A stretch of DNA of 64,000 nucleotides from Ariolimax columbianus (Eukaryota; Mollusca; Gastropoda; Stylommatophora; Arionidae), in NCBI GenBank assembly GCA_036924085.1, contig JAVGWX010000018.1, positions 18,231,464 to 18,295,463 of the forward strand, read 5' to 3'. Positions 40,095-50,319 of this stretch are shown in pieces. The first letter of the stretch is position 1; the number at the start of each line of letters is the position of its first letter. The notes beneath the pieces were generated by a model. It was not told where the DNA came from, searched no databases, and saw only the letters and a program-made list of their open reading frames with translations. A program made the position numbers and the translations under genes.

Positions 40095-40184
40095 TGTGAA
40101 TGCCCACAATCAGTAGTTTATTCTTTTGTGCACCCTGAAAAGGACGTTTTCTGGCGGGTTGCAGTAGCTTTCCTCACTTCTTCT
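40095..40184 (-). mobile_element. SINE-B 3' fragment
   Basis: GTTGTTGTGAATGCCCACAATCAGTAG through 'GGCGGGTTGCAGTAGCTTTCC', after which the sequence changes abruptly into the tail of an I-like LINE. Confidence 0.8.
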
Positions 40185-40587
40185 GTGTTCAGGTATTTTA
40201 ATTATGCTAAATCTGTAGTCTTATGGCCAGGATGAAGTCCACAGTTTTTTCCAGGTCTGAGCGATGGCTCCATTGCTTTTGCCTCAGTTCTGTTCCATCT
40301 GGTGAGGTCTGGCATCTTAGTTCTTCATGGACCGGGCATTCTTTGAGTACATGTTCAGGGGTCTGGACTCCTGTCCCACATGGACATTTGTTTGTTTGGT
40401 AGATTTTGAGCCGATATAGGTGGCCCAGTAGTCTGCAGTGGCCCGTTCTCTTGCAGAAAATAGCAGTTTGCTGGTACCTTTGTATCTGGTGGATTGGGTC
40501 TGGACTGTTACTCTCTCCCATTTCATTTGATATTGGCTGCGAATGATAGTTTTAGCCTCCTTATATGACACTTCAAAAGCCATTCAA
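40185..40587 (-). mobile_element. I/Nimb-like LINE tail fragment
   Basis: The minus strand reads EVSYKEAKTIIRSQYQMKWE, then in the next frame IYQTNKCPCGTGVQTPEHVL and KECPVHEELRCQT. It ends CCTGAACACAGAAGAAG, the 3' terminus shared with SINE-As. Confidence 0.85.
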
Positions 40588-40980
40588 AATTAAATGAGGG
40601 CTACGACAGGGTTGCCTACTGTTGCCTTTTCTGTTCATCCTGGCAGTGGACTGGATTACGAAAGTAACAACAAATGAGAGAAATGGAATCCAGTGGACCT
40701 TTAATAAACAGCTGGAGGATCTGGATTTTGCGGATGATGTAGCCCTTCTGTGCCAAAGTCAAATGCAAGGGAAACCGGATAGACTGGATTATATCTCTAA
40801 ACAAGTCGGTTTGAAGATCCATGAGGAAAAGACACAAATAATTAGGGTCAATGCAGCAAACACAAAACCAATCCGGCTGAGAGGAACACCACTGAAAGAG
40901 GTAGAGGTATTTACATACCTAGGAAGTATCATATCATCAAGGAAGGAGGAACAGATGAGGATATAAAAACATCTTCTGGA
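40588..40980 (+). mobile_element. LINE reverse-transcriptase palm fragment
   Basis: The plus frame reads FLFILAVDWITKVTTNERNG, LEDLDFADDVALLCQSQ, KIHEEKTQIIRVNAAN and EVFTYLGSIIS. FADD is the catalytic motif and YLGS the following conserved block. It breaks off after EDIKN-like sequence and adjoins an inverted LINE 3' part. Confidence 0.9.
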
Positions 40981-41014
40981 TCTTCTGTTCTGGCCATGTT
41001 AGGGTTCATGACAA

Positions 41015-41545
41015 TGAACAAGCTAACGTCATCTCAGCAAAGGCACCCACGTTGGAACTTCCTTCTTCTTTGTCATTCAATCAATGAATACAAAAACCTG
41101 AGCACTCCTTGCGGAGCATACGTCTTCAACAAATACACGCCAAGTCTCTCAATTATGAGCCACCCGAGTCAGTTCTTTCCATATCTTGTCTACCGTCCTG
41201 ATATTGGCATCCATCTCCCTTTTCCATGCGTGTCTCGGCCGTCCGCTATTCCTCCTGCCCTGTGGATTCCAGAATAGATATTGTCTTGTAATGTTAGAAA
41301 CTGCTTTCCGTAACGTATGTTGGCCTATCCAGCGCCTCCTTCAAGGCATGCTTCACTGGTACATGTCCCGTTCTTTCCAACAGTTCCACGTGTGTGATCT
41401 TATTGTACCATTCTGCACAGACAACCATTTACGAAAAGTCTGCTTTTTTAAAAGTGCCTTTGTCCTCCATGTTTCAGAGCCATATAATAGAACATATTTT
41501 ACGTTGGAGTTGAAGATTTTTAATTTCTTTTTACGTCCTTAAAGT
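41015..41545 (-). mobile_element. LINE 3' part, inverted relative to 40588-40980
   Basis: The minus frames read KIFNSNVKYVLLYGSETWRT, then FVNGCLCRMVQ, GRRNSGRPRHAWKREMDANI and LVHDKEEGSSNVGAFAEMT. This is the usual C-terminus following FTYLGS in the same LINE type, but it lies in the opposite orientation. Frames are broken. Confidence 0.8.
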
Positions 41546-41624
41546 CCTTAATACAATGAAAACCTGTGGAAAATAACAACAAAGTACGGCTGTCCAATGC
41601 AATTTGTCAATGTAGTACGGTAAC

Positions 41625-42475
41625 TGCATGATGGAATGCAGGCTAGAGTTCAGGAAAATGTTGCTACAGCGAAGTCCTTTCCAGTAACAAACGGCGTTAA
41701 ACAGGGGTGTATACTTGCACATACCTTGTTCAGCATGCTGTTCTCTGCAGTGCTGATTGATGCTTTCAGAGACGGGGACATAGAAATTGACATAAGATAT
41801 CGTATAGATGGTCAGCTGTTCAACCTATGGCAAAACATGAACAATTTCTCATTAGTGTGTTTCAACTTTCCATCAACACAGAGAAAACTGAAATAATGTA
41901 CCAATCAGCTGCTGGCAAAGCGTATACGGTTTCAAAATGGTGAAAAACTGAAAGTTGTAAATAGATTAAGATACTTCGGTAGTACACTATCTCAGAATGT
42001 AGTCGTGGATGATGAGATGAATGTCAGAATCGTCAAAGCCAGCGCCACATTTGGAAGACTACACTAAAATGTCTGGCGTCGAAATGGCATCCGCCTTCAG
42101 ATGAAGCTGAAGGTGTACAGAGCAGTGGTGGTCCCTGTGTTGCTACATGCAAGTGAAACATGGACTGTATACAGGCGTCACGCAAAGAAACTGAATCATT
42201 TTCACACACTTTGTCTCAGGAGGGTGATGAATATCAAATGGCAAGACAGGATCTCGGACACTGGTATTCTCGAGAGAGCTGGTATCCCTGGCATTGATAC
42301 CATCATGATACAACGACAGATTCGCTGGGCGGGTCATGTGGTTGGCATGCGAGTCTATTGGTTGCCAAAATTAATCTTCTGTGACGAGATGCAGAAGGGC
42401 GAACGCTCCTAAGGAGGCCCAAAAAAATGCTTTAAAGACACACTAAAAACGTTTTTAAAAGCCTTCATCATAAAC
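41625..42475 (+). mobile_element. LINE reverse transcriptase, palm to C-terminus (RTE-like), internally deleted
   Basis: It reads SFPVTNGVKQGCILAHTLFS then MLFSAVLIDAFRDGDIEIDI. A deletion removes the FADD motif, and the sequence resumes at FQLSINTEKTEIMYQSAAGK, NRLRYFGSTLSQ, MKLKVYRAVVVPVLLHASET and IQRQIRWAGHVVGM, ending KKCFKDTLKTFLKAFII. Dead copy. Confidence 0.9.
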
Positions 42476-42478
42476 CTC

Positions 42479-42820
42479 TAATCAGCGCATGAGCTGCAGT
42501 GGTCAGCGACCCATAGCTGACTGCTAGCGTCAGGGCCAGCGAACCAAAGCTGCCAAGACCCTTCTACACCTCCACACTGTGATCCTGGATAACAAGCTGC
42601 AGCAGGACAGACTAGCTAAGGAGAAGGGATCGAAGAGGGAATGCTAACCCGGTACTAAAAAAATGCTTGCTGAAGTCGGATGTGTTTGACCGAAAGGTGC
42701 AAATATCGCAGTCAAACTGTAAACTACGACACAACACATTCTGTTCTCTGGACTACATTCTGCTACTCAAGCCCTTTCAGTGTTTGGTAGTGGGAGATTG
42801 AGAATGAACCAAGCCAAGCC
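42479..42820 (+). mobile_element. SINE-A copy, slightly 5'-truncated, 7-bp TSD
   Basis: AAACCTC flanks the copy (42472-42478 and 42821-42827). It starts TAATCAGCGCATGAGCTGCA and ends GAATGAACCAAGCCAAGCC. The core is intact except GTTTGACCGAAAGG. It is inserted at the 3' end of the LINE at 41625. Confidence 0.9.
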
Positions 42821-42979
42821 AAACCTCACACATGGTCATTTAGATCATATGTTTGAGAAATCGAATACCTCTACCCTATTTACACCACACTTGCAACTAA
42901 TTTTAGGTTGTTATATCCGGACTTGTCACCCAAGTTATCTCTATTTCGCTCAAAATTCTAGTATTCAATCGTGCACGTG

Positions 42980-43085
42980 TGTCTTCTTCTTCTTCTTCTT
43001 CATCGTACGCTGTTTACAGCGATATTTTCGTTGCACTGTTTTATTTTGTTAAGCCTGTGGCTCAGTGCATCCGATTTCAACAGGC
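42980..43085 (-). mobile_element. SINE-D 3' fragment with (GAA)n tail
   Basis: The plus strand reads TCTTCTTCTTCTTCTTCATCG, then 'GCCTGTGGCTCAGTGCATCCGATTTCAACAGG'. The reverse complement matches the SINE-D core. Confidence 0.55.
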
Positions 43086-43339
43086 GTTTCTGTAGGGATG
43101 CCCTCCTTAGCCTTTGGTTGTCCCCAGCCTAACTGCAAGGCAGCAGTTGTTTTTGGTCAGAGTTGTCTCTCTTAGGGAAGTTGTCATGCAGGACTATCGA
43201 GTCTTCCCCACTCGTGTCTATAGGGTTTGGCAATGATATGATATAATGGACTATGTACTAGTTTGTACTATCCCGGAAGAGAGGCAGTCCAGTGTGACTG
43301 TCTCAGGATCGTCACGTCCTGCCAGGAACGTAGCATGTG

Positions 43340-43985
43340 CATGTGAGTGAGGTATCTCTTTGCTTCCTTTATTTTCTCGGCTCGTCTGCAGTGATGGTAC
43401 GCCTAGCATTCCCCGCCACCTGGGAGGTTGTCACAATAGGGCAGGGGTGCAATGTCCGCCGGACATGCACGTGTGTCTAATACCAGGTAGCCAAAGGTTG
43501 GGTAAACTCATTTCGCTCTTTTGCCTTTGTGTATCATGTTGGGTCCAGGGCCTCCTTCATGCCATCTCTCTAGCTCATCCTCGAAGGCCCATGAGGACGT
43601 CTGAAGTTGTAATTCTACCAAGACGACACTCTACGTCTATCCAAAATGCGCACCACATGGCCGGCCCATTTGTATTTTCATTACAGCGCGACATCTATGA
43701 TGTCAGAGAAGGAAGTTCGATGTCTGATCTCTACGTTGTGGATTTTGATCTCGAAGGGAGATCTTCAATGGTCTTTGCTCCATCGCTCGTTGGGCAACGC
43801 GGAGTCTATCTGCATCAGCTTTCCGTAGGTTCCACACCTCACAGCCATATACCATGGCTGGAGTAACTACGATGTTGAAGGTGTGAGCTATGGCAGCTGT
43901 CGTTTCGTATCTGTTGCAGAATTGGTTGAAGCTGAGCCAGCCCGCAGCTATTCTTCGCGAGATCCCTCAATTTATTGTATATCTC
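43340..43985 (-). mobile_element. LINE reverse-transcriptase C-terminal fragment (RTE-like)
   Basis: On the minus strand it reads FNIVVTPAMVYGCEVWNLRK, ADADRLRVAQRAM, then KYKWAGHVVRILDR. This is the 'vlPamlYGsEtWalrk...l.vaqramer' and 'WaGHvaR' sequence of RTE-type LINEs. The long plus-strand frame at 43360-43866 is its shadow. Confidence 0.85.
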
Positions 43986-43989
43986 CTTG

Positions 43990-44600
43990 GGCCAAGAGAT
44001 CACGAACTCTCATTTAATTTCGTTTGTAACGAATTTAACATGAAGATCAACACAGAAAAGACAGCGACTATAATGCTATCGCGTGAACATGTCCAGAGAA
44101 GATTCCACACCAGTGACATTAGTATCAAGCAAGTACGGCAGTTCAAATACCTAACTAGTATGTTCACTGATGGCGCAGAGCGGACATATAATTCAGAAAG
44201 TGAACAGTGTCCACTATCATATTGTACTGATTTTAAAACACCCTAGAATGCTTCATTCGACAAAGAGGAGACTGATAAATGCATTGTTTATTCCTACATT
44301 GTGTTACCAAAGTCAATCATGGTACTTACTAGAAACATATAGAGTAAGATCCATAACTGTGAGATGCGCTGTGTGAGAAGTGCAATCGGAAAGACAATCC
44401 ATGACCGAATCTGGAACACCACATTAAGACAGATAGTAAGTCAAACCATGGTCTGGTCCTCTCTAAATGGTTTAGTCATTTAGTGAGAATCCACCATGAC
44501 CAGCCTGCAGCGAGAGCATATCATATGCAGGTCTACGTACAAGGGTCGACCTTGACGTAGGTGGGTCGAGAGTGGCACTGACACTCAAGAAGTTTCACCT
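43990..44600 (+). mobile_element. LINE reverse-transcriptase fragment (RTE-like)
   Basis: It reads NEFNMKINTEKTATIMLSRE, VRQFKYLTSMFTDGAERT, then ALFIPTLCYQSQSWYL and WSGHLVRIHHDQPAARAYHM, with frame breaks. It is the tail half of another LINE, oriented opposite to its left neighbour. Confidence 0.8.
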
Positions 44601-44859
44601 AAAAACAGCACAGGTCTCCCACCTGGCAATAACAAGAAATCTCCGCATCCCGTCTGTGGCGCCTCGTGGCAAGGGCAGTGAGACAAAAGAATTCGGACGT
44701 GTGTTTATGCAGTCAAATACTTCTCCATTATCTGTAAAGGTAAAGGTACAGTTCAGTCCCATGGCAACAATAGCCGTCTGGCTATGAAGATAACTTCTCA
44801 TGTACTAAGCCGCAGAATATGTGAGGTGAAAAGTGGCCAGTTCCTTTCATTGTTGTTTT

Positions 44860-45065
44860 TACCTTCCCCAACGCATACATCAGGTACCCATTTACAGTTT
44901 GGTCGACTGTGTGAGTTGTACCAGCCACAAACCACGGCCCTGATTTTCTTTTTTTTCTTCTTTTTTTGTTAAATGTCCGTTCGTGAATTCTAACCCCTGG
45001 CAGTAAGCCAGCTCACTGTCGACCAGGCTACACGCTGCACCCACTAGTTATACCACGACCTGATC
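44860..45065 (-). mobile_element. tRNA-derived SINE (old, split by a T-rich tract)
   Basis: The reverse complement starts GGTCGTGGTATAACTAGTGG (A-box region) and carries GGGTTAGAATTC (B-box-like), then 'GTACAACTCACACAGTCGACC' and 'AAATGGGTACCTGATG'. The AAATGGGTACCTG block recurs at 62930-63110. Confidence 0.5.
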
Positions 45066-45239
45066 TAATCTTCACGTTTGTGTTAATGCATTGTTTTTTT
45101 AAATTGCAAAACAGCACCATGACATTTTTATTTACACTAGATCAAACCAAAAGCAAAATTAATAACTCTACCAACAAAAACCAGGCCAGGTGTTACTGGG
45201 GCTTTGAGTGGGATCAAAGAATAGTAACAATGTAAGTTG

Positions 45240-46565
45240 TCAAGAATGTCATTGGTTATTGATCCAGCAGTCTATGGGCTCCTGCCCTTTGGCCCAATGT
45301 CATATAGTGGTATCTGCAAGTGTTTGTAATCTGTTGTTTAGTTTCGTACAAAGTGTTGGTCCATTTGTCTGGTCTCGGAGGAAGAAGCTCGTTCCTAACA
45401 CTGGCAAGCGCCGGACATTCATAAAGAGGATGTTGAACAGTTTCATAGGGATGTGGGTGCATCCGGCACTGTGAAGTATGTTTTGGTTGGATTCTGTTAA
45501 GTTTTATGTGTCGAGTGCGAAGTCGGAAAATTATGCTTTGGTCTCTCCTTTTCAGGAGGTTGATGTGTATTTGGAATTTGGGACGGCCATATGTTTGCAG
45601 ATTTCTCTCCCAGTATTTCTCATTGCCCATCTATTCAGTCAGGCCTCTTTGTTCGCAGTCTTCAGTAGTTGTTTGACTGTCTGTAGGGTTGTTGATGTGT
45701 ATTGTTGTTCTTGACTTGATCACTTCTTAGCCAGTCTGTCTGCCTTGTCATTACCAGGTGTATTTCCGTGACCAGGGATCCATTGTATAACTATTCTGAC
45801 TTCATGGAATGTGAAAAGTTGGTTGGCATCTAGGGATATTTAGGTAAGTTCAGGCCTACAGTGACCACCGTCTTCCAGAGCTTGAAGGGCAGATAAGGAG
45901 TTTATAAATATTACGATATGTTGGGCTTTTGACGGGAAGGCATCAAATACAGTCTTCAAGTGGCACAGAGCTACTTCCAATGCTGTTATTTCTGCTTCAT
46001 CACATATCTCCCCACAGGCATCAAACAGCTCATCGGAAGTTCTGTCTGGATACCCTATGTAGACTCCATATCCCACTTTAATTGTGACCTTAAAAGCCAT
46101 GTATAGACATGTATCCATTCTTCTGGGTAGGTGTCAATCATTCTCTGTGATGCTCTCAAAAGACTTACTGGATCAGCACTTCTTGTTGTATTATCTGTTA
46201 GTTTTGTTTGAATTTCTGGCATTTTAAAACATGTATGTGGTGGTACATTTCTTGTTGCTCTCTTTGTTTCTTGTCTTTTGTCTGGGACGTGATATTTGTC
46301 TTTAATCTCACTGACGTGGTGGAGTACTGACATTTGTTTATTCTCTGCTTTTTTTCCATTTGTCTACAAGTCTACTATTGGGGTGATCGGTGGTCATCCC
46401 TTTACTCCTCTCATAAACGTCCATAGCGACCACATCTCTTCGCATCTCAAGGGGTTCCACATTCACATGAATGTCGTTAAATACTACTATATTTTGGAAG
46501 TTTGAACATGAGGCTGGCTGTCTCATCCTGTATACACTATTAACCATACACAAAGGAAAAGTAAA
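45240..46565 (-). mobile_element. I/Nimb-like LINE, long 3' copy (RT end, RNase H, tail)
   Basis: Minus strand, 5' to 3': VEPLEMRRDVVAMDVYERSK, DHPNSRLVDKWKKSRE; then RNase H start EWIHVYT.., AEITALEVALCHLKTVFDAF and IVIFINSLSALQALEDG; then WIPGHGNTPGNDKADRLA; then LLKRRDQSIIFRLRTRHIKL and CRMHPHPYETVQHPLYECP. All four RNase H acidic motifs are represented, but the first (TDGS) is altered and frames are broken. Confidence 0.9.
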
Positions 46566-46579
46566 CCTTCACACCTGCA

Positions 46580-46705
46580 GCAGAAGAGGAGCGGCCAAGC
46601 CAGTCAGGCTAGGTCACGTCAAGTCAGATAATGTCAGGTCATGTAAGGTCAGGTCATCACGTAACCGGTGAGGTCGATGGGGTCAAGCCAAGTCAACAAT
46701 TATGC
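46580..46705 (-). mobile_element. RTE-like LINE 3' tail with (TGACC)n
   Basis: The reverse complement reads CGACCTCACCGGTTACGTGA, then TGACCTGACCTTACATGACC, TGACATTATCTGACTTGACG. The CGACCTCACCGGTTACG-GATGACC terminus is the same as the end of the element at 16379-16930. The AGGTCA repeats on the plus strand come from this tail. Confidence 0.8.
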
Positions 46706-46714
46706 AGCTGCTTG

Positions 46715-47045
46715 CTTACTTTGTGTATGATAAGGACAAGGATAGTACTACTGCCCCCACAGAGAGCATGTCGAAAGAAGCAACTAACTGTGTGACGTGG
46801 CATAACATCGGCCTTGATTACGAGGTTTGTTCAGAGCAGCACAGATGGCGTCCAACAGGCTACAGTTCTACTTTACTCTAATGTTTGAGTCTATTAAGAT
46901 GGACTCGCACATCGGTTAATCACCATCCGCGGCATTTGTTCCAACGCAGCGGAGTAATACTATATTCGAGACTAACTCGCTAACCAGGAAATATTCCTCT
47001 CGGCTACATCCAGCTCACGTAAGAGCTGGCACCTGCACAGAGGCA
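46715..47045 (+). mobile_element. Repeat-C copy
   Basis: It matches 30365-30740 over its length (AAGGACAAG.ATAGTACTACT, GATGGACTCGCACATCGGTT, TCCAGCTCACGTAAGAGCTG). It abuts a CR1 tail at 47045. Confidence 0.8.
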
Positions 47046-47090
47046 TATGTCCATTAACTTAACTTAACCTCTTTATACTGGTTTGGCTTG
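47046..47090 (-). mobile_element. CR1-like LINE tail, left of an inserted SINE-A
   Basis: TTAACTTAACTTAACCTCTT then TATACTGGTTT is the reversed terminal repeat. It is cut by SINE-A and continues at 47162. Confidence 0.88.
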
Positions 47091-47161
47091 GCTTCGTTCG
47101 TTCTCAATCTCCCGCTACCAAGCCATGAAAAGGCGTAAGTAGCAGAATGTAGTCCAGAGAG
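47091..47161 (-). mobile_element. SINE-A, strongly 5'-truncated, inserted in CR1
   Basis: The plus strand reads GGCTTGGCTTCGTTCGTTCT through 'GTAGCAGAATGTAGTCCAGAGA', which is only the last 71 bp of SINE-A with its (AAGCC)n tail. TTATACTGGTT (47079) and TTATACTAGTT (47164) are the probable TSD, with one mismatch. The truncation at the 5' side fits target-primed reverse transcription. Confidence 0.9.
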
Positions 47162-47590
47162 GTTATACTAGTTAAGAAAAATATGCAGAGTATGTTTACA
47201 ACCAGTTTCATTTACATTTCCTTGCTCTAAAAGCTATGCGTATCAAATCCATTCTTAAATGCATTAATTGTCCTTGCCTCCACTACTTCATGTGGCGATG
47301 CATTCCAAGCATTCGCCACTCTCTGACTAAAAAAGTATTTCCTAATATCTAATCTGGACCTTTTTTTAAAGTTAATTGGTAGCTATGCCCTATTCTTCTT
47401 GTAGGTGGTTGTATTTTTAAGAAAAAAACTATGTTATATCCCTTCCCTTGATTATCTTATCAACCTGTATTAAATCACCTCGAATTCTTATCCTTTCTAG
47501 ACACTGTAGGTTGGTTTTTCTGAGTCTTTCCTCGTAACTATAATTATGTAATCCTACTATCATCTTTGTCGCTCTTCTTTTTAGAAATAC
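47162..47590 (-). mobile_element. CR1-like LINE, 3' part right of the SINE-A
   Basis: On the minus strand it reads RRATKMIVGLHNYSYEERLR, KTNLQCLERIRIRGDLIQV, later the 'FFSQRVANAWNASPHEVVEA' block in another frame. It is 5'-truncated at about 47590. Confidence 0.88.
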
Positions 47591-47634
47591 AGATCGACTA
47601 AGACTAAGGACTACGACGTACTTAGTATGTATGT

Positions 47635-48145
47635 AGAGTCTGTTATGGCGTGTGACTAAGAGTATCACATTCAGGCTACAGACCTTCACCAACAAGTATC
47701 TTCGTCGCATACTTCGAATGACCAGAGACAAACACAGTTATGTAGGAAAGAACACGGCAATAACTAATAAATCAAGAAATTTGGAAGAGAAAGAAGATGG
47801 GCAGTATATCCAGACATGTGCTGGATTGGAACCAAAAAGTAAAGAAAAGAGTGGAAAGGCCAAGAAACATCTGGCAAAAACGGTTGAAGAGCATGCCAGT
47901 TCAGCTGGGGTCTCGTGGAAAAAGCTCACGAAAACGGTTCAGAGTAGGAACAGATAGAGGCATTTGTTGCATATATATGTCCCAACGGGAACCAGACAGA
48001 TACATGATGGTGATATGGGATTTGGCCAACTAGGAACTCGAACACTAAACACCATCACCAACTGAGACCTGCTTGCCCAGAGCATCACAATAGGTCGCCG
48101 TTGGAATTGGCTAGGCCATATTCTAAGAAAAGAACCACAGACCAT
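47635..48145 (+). mobile_element. LINE RT C-terminal debris, left of a CR1 insertion
   Basis: It contains TNKYLRRILRM in one frame and GTRTLNTITN.DLLAQSITIG, RRWNWLGHILRKEPQTIT at 48030-48145. The LGHILRKE motif is the C-terminal 'WlGHilRk' of an RTE-like LINE and is interrupted by the CR1 copy. Confidence 0.75.
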
Positions 48146-48655
48146 CACCAGATCACTGTATAAAGCATTAGTTAGACCTAGATTGGAGTACTGTGTACAG
48201 GAGTGGAATCCTTATCAGAGAGAGGATATATACATGCTGGAGAGAATACAAACAAGAGCGACAAAGCTGATAATGGGATTCCAGAATTACAGTTATGAGG
48301 AAAGATTAAAAAGAACCGGTCTACAGTGTCTAGAAGAGAGAAGAATTCGTGGTGACTTAATACAGGTTTATAAGATGATCAGAGGAATGGATAAAGTAGA
48401 CTATAACAAGGACAAGAGGGCACAGCTACAAGTTGACTAAGGAGAGGGCCATATTTAGATATTAGGAAGTATTTCTTTATCCAGAGAGTTGTGAATGCTT
48501 GGAATGCATTGCCAAGTGAGGTGGTGGAGGCTGGGACGGTCAATGCATTTAAGAACAGATTGGATGCGTACAGCTTCTAGAACAAGATGATGTAATTGGA
48601 ACTGGTTGTATGCAGAGTCTTCTAAACCAGTATAAAGACGTTAAGTTTAAGTTTT
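48146..48655 (+). mobile_element. CR1-like LINE, 5'-truncated, inserted in an RTE-like LINE
   Basis: It begins SLYKALVRPRLEYCVQEWNP, continues LERIQTRATKLIMGFQNYSY and LIQVYKMIRGMDKVDYN, and ends with the terminal hairpin and TTAAGTTTAAGTTTTTTT at 48640-48658. Confidence 0.9.
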
Positions 48656-48865
48656 TTTAGAACTGACTTGTTATGGACCCAAGAAGGAATTTGAAAGTGA
48701 GGCCGACCTAAGACAATTTGGTGGAATGAAAATCATGGAATACAGCTGGGGCACTGTACGAAGGATAGTTGCAGACCGAGTGAAGTAGAAGGAGTTTGTT
48801 GCTGTCTTTAATGGCGCCATTACAGGGACTGGCCGCTTTGTCAGTCACTGACCAAGGAACTAAGA
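48656..48865 (+). mobile_element. LINE RT C-terminal debris, right of the CR1 insertion
   Basis: It continues the RTE-like frame: GRPKTIWWNENHGIQLGHCT, KDSCRPSEVEGVCCCL. A homologous piece lies at 58260-58455 (minus). The two halves, 47635-48145 and this one, were one element before CR1 inserted. Confidence 0.7.
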
Positions 48866-48879
48866 AGACACTCTAACAA

Positions 48880-49209
48880 ACGGTCTTCTTCTTCTTCATC
48901 TGCGTTCAGGCTTTTTTGTCATGCAAAGTCCACAGTCAACTATGTCCGCGTGGCAGCCCCACAGCTTCTGCATCTTCTCGGCTCCCCCTGGTCAGGTTTG
49001 GCATCGTAGGTATCTGTATACTGGACACTCATGTAGGATGTGTTCAGGGGTCTGGACTCCCGTCCCACGTGGGCATTCACTTCTGTGTGATATCTTGAGC
49101 TGATTTAGGTGACCCAATAGTCTGCAGTGGCCTGTTCTCAGTAGTCTGTTCTCGAAATATGGTGGCTTGAGTCAGGTCTATTGCTCACGTCCATGTCTTT
49201 CTTTCATTT
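48880..49209 (-). mobile_element. I/Nimb-like LINE tail, left of a SINE-A insertion
   Basis: The 3' end on the minus strand is CCTGAACGCAGATGAAGAAG (48907-48888). Upstream, the zinc-knuckle region reads CPRGTGVQTPEHILHEC and HYFENRLLRTGHCRLLGHLN. The terminus matches the SINE-As tail. Confidence 0.85.
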
Positions 49210-49221
49210 TGAGTTGTACTG

Positions 49222-49579
49222 GCTTGGCTTCGTTCGTTCTCAATCTCCCGCTACCAAACCCTGAAAGGGCTTAAGTAGCAGAATGTAGTTCAGAGAACGG
49301 AATGCGATGTGTCGTAGTTGACAGCTTGACTGCGATATTTGCACCTTTTGGTCCAACACATCCGACTTCAGCAAGCATTTTTTTAGTACCGGTTTAGCAT
49401 TCCCCCTTCGATCCCTTCTTCTTAGCAAGTCTGCCCTGCTGCAGCCTGATATCCATGATCACAGCGTGGGGGTGTAGAAGGGTCTTGGCAGCTCTAATTC
49501 GCTGGCCCTGACGCTAGCAGCCAGATATGAGTGGCTGACCACTACAGCTCATGCGCTGCTCAGCATCTTGATCCATCCC
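49222..49579 (-). mobile_element. SINE-A copy, full length, inserted in an I-like LINE
   Basis: TGAGTTGTACTG (49210-49221) and TGAGATGTACTG (49580-49591) are the TSD with one mismatch. The copy starts GATCAAGATGCTGAGCAGCG at its 5' end (49574) and ends GAACGAACGAAGCCAAGCC. Confidence 0.94.
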
Positions 49580-49591
49580 TGAGATGTACTG

Positions 49592-50285
49592 ATTATGGAT
49601 GATAGTTTTTGCCTCGCAGTTAAGACACTGTGTGGATAAGTTGCTCTATTTTGCCACATGCTTTGGACAGGGCATCAGCTATATCATTCCATGTGATTCC
49701 ACAATGGGAGGGCAACCACTGCAGAGAAACTGTTTAGGTTTAAAAAAAAAAAAATTTTTTAAGCTCTGATCTGATTTATCGCAGCCTTTGTTCACCTCTG
49801 GTCTTTTGTATTTCTTCTAGTAGTGATCTGCGATCTGTCAAGAATACAGTCTGGGTCGACTTGTGTTCATCCGATCTGGTGAACATTCTTATTGCCTGTA
49901 GGACCGCCATAGACTCTGCCCTGAAGCTGGAAGAAATCTTCACAGTAGGGAAAGCCTTATTGATTATTTTCCCATCGTTGTATCTTATATAGATGCCTTT
50001 TCCACCATCCTTAACTACGCCTCCTGCGTTTCCATCTCTGTATACGTGAGTCCAGTCCTTATGGTTGTATTTTCCTTCACCACATCAACTGGGGGTTTTA
50101 GGTGGATAGCTTGGCAATTTTCCTTTATTTTTCATGAGTTCTCCGTGGTCATTATGATGTTTTCATGGCAATAGTTGGACTCTTTCGATATCAGTCAGCA
50201 TTTCCATTTCTGTGGAAAGCTTTGTGAGAAGGTTTTCATGGTGGCGATGCAGTTGTTTTGAGTTGTGATAAATGGTGTAATAATT
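49592..50285 (-). mobile_element. I/Nimb-like LINE, RNase H part, right of the SINE-A insertion
   Basis: On the minus strand it reads HYTVSYEAKTIIHNQYI, WLPSHCGITWNDIADALSKA (RNase H end), ESRLFLTDRRSLLEEIQK and DGNAGGVVKDGGKGIYIRYN, with TDGS corrupted. It is continuous with 48880-49209 once SINE-A is removed. A T-run lies at 49750. Confidence 0.85.
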
Positions 50286-50319
50286 ATCAATTTAGCATAA
50301 CTAATGTAAATCTATAGCA

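Noticed and set aside
43360..43866. A 168-codon plus-strand open frame
   Set aside because: The minus strand of the same region encodes recognisable LINE RT sequence (VTPAMVYGCEVWNLRK), so this frame is its antisense shadow.
46608..46650. A designed nuclear-receptor enhancer
   Set aside because: The AGGTCA copies are explained by the RTE (TGACC)n tail. Kept only as a lower-interest finding.
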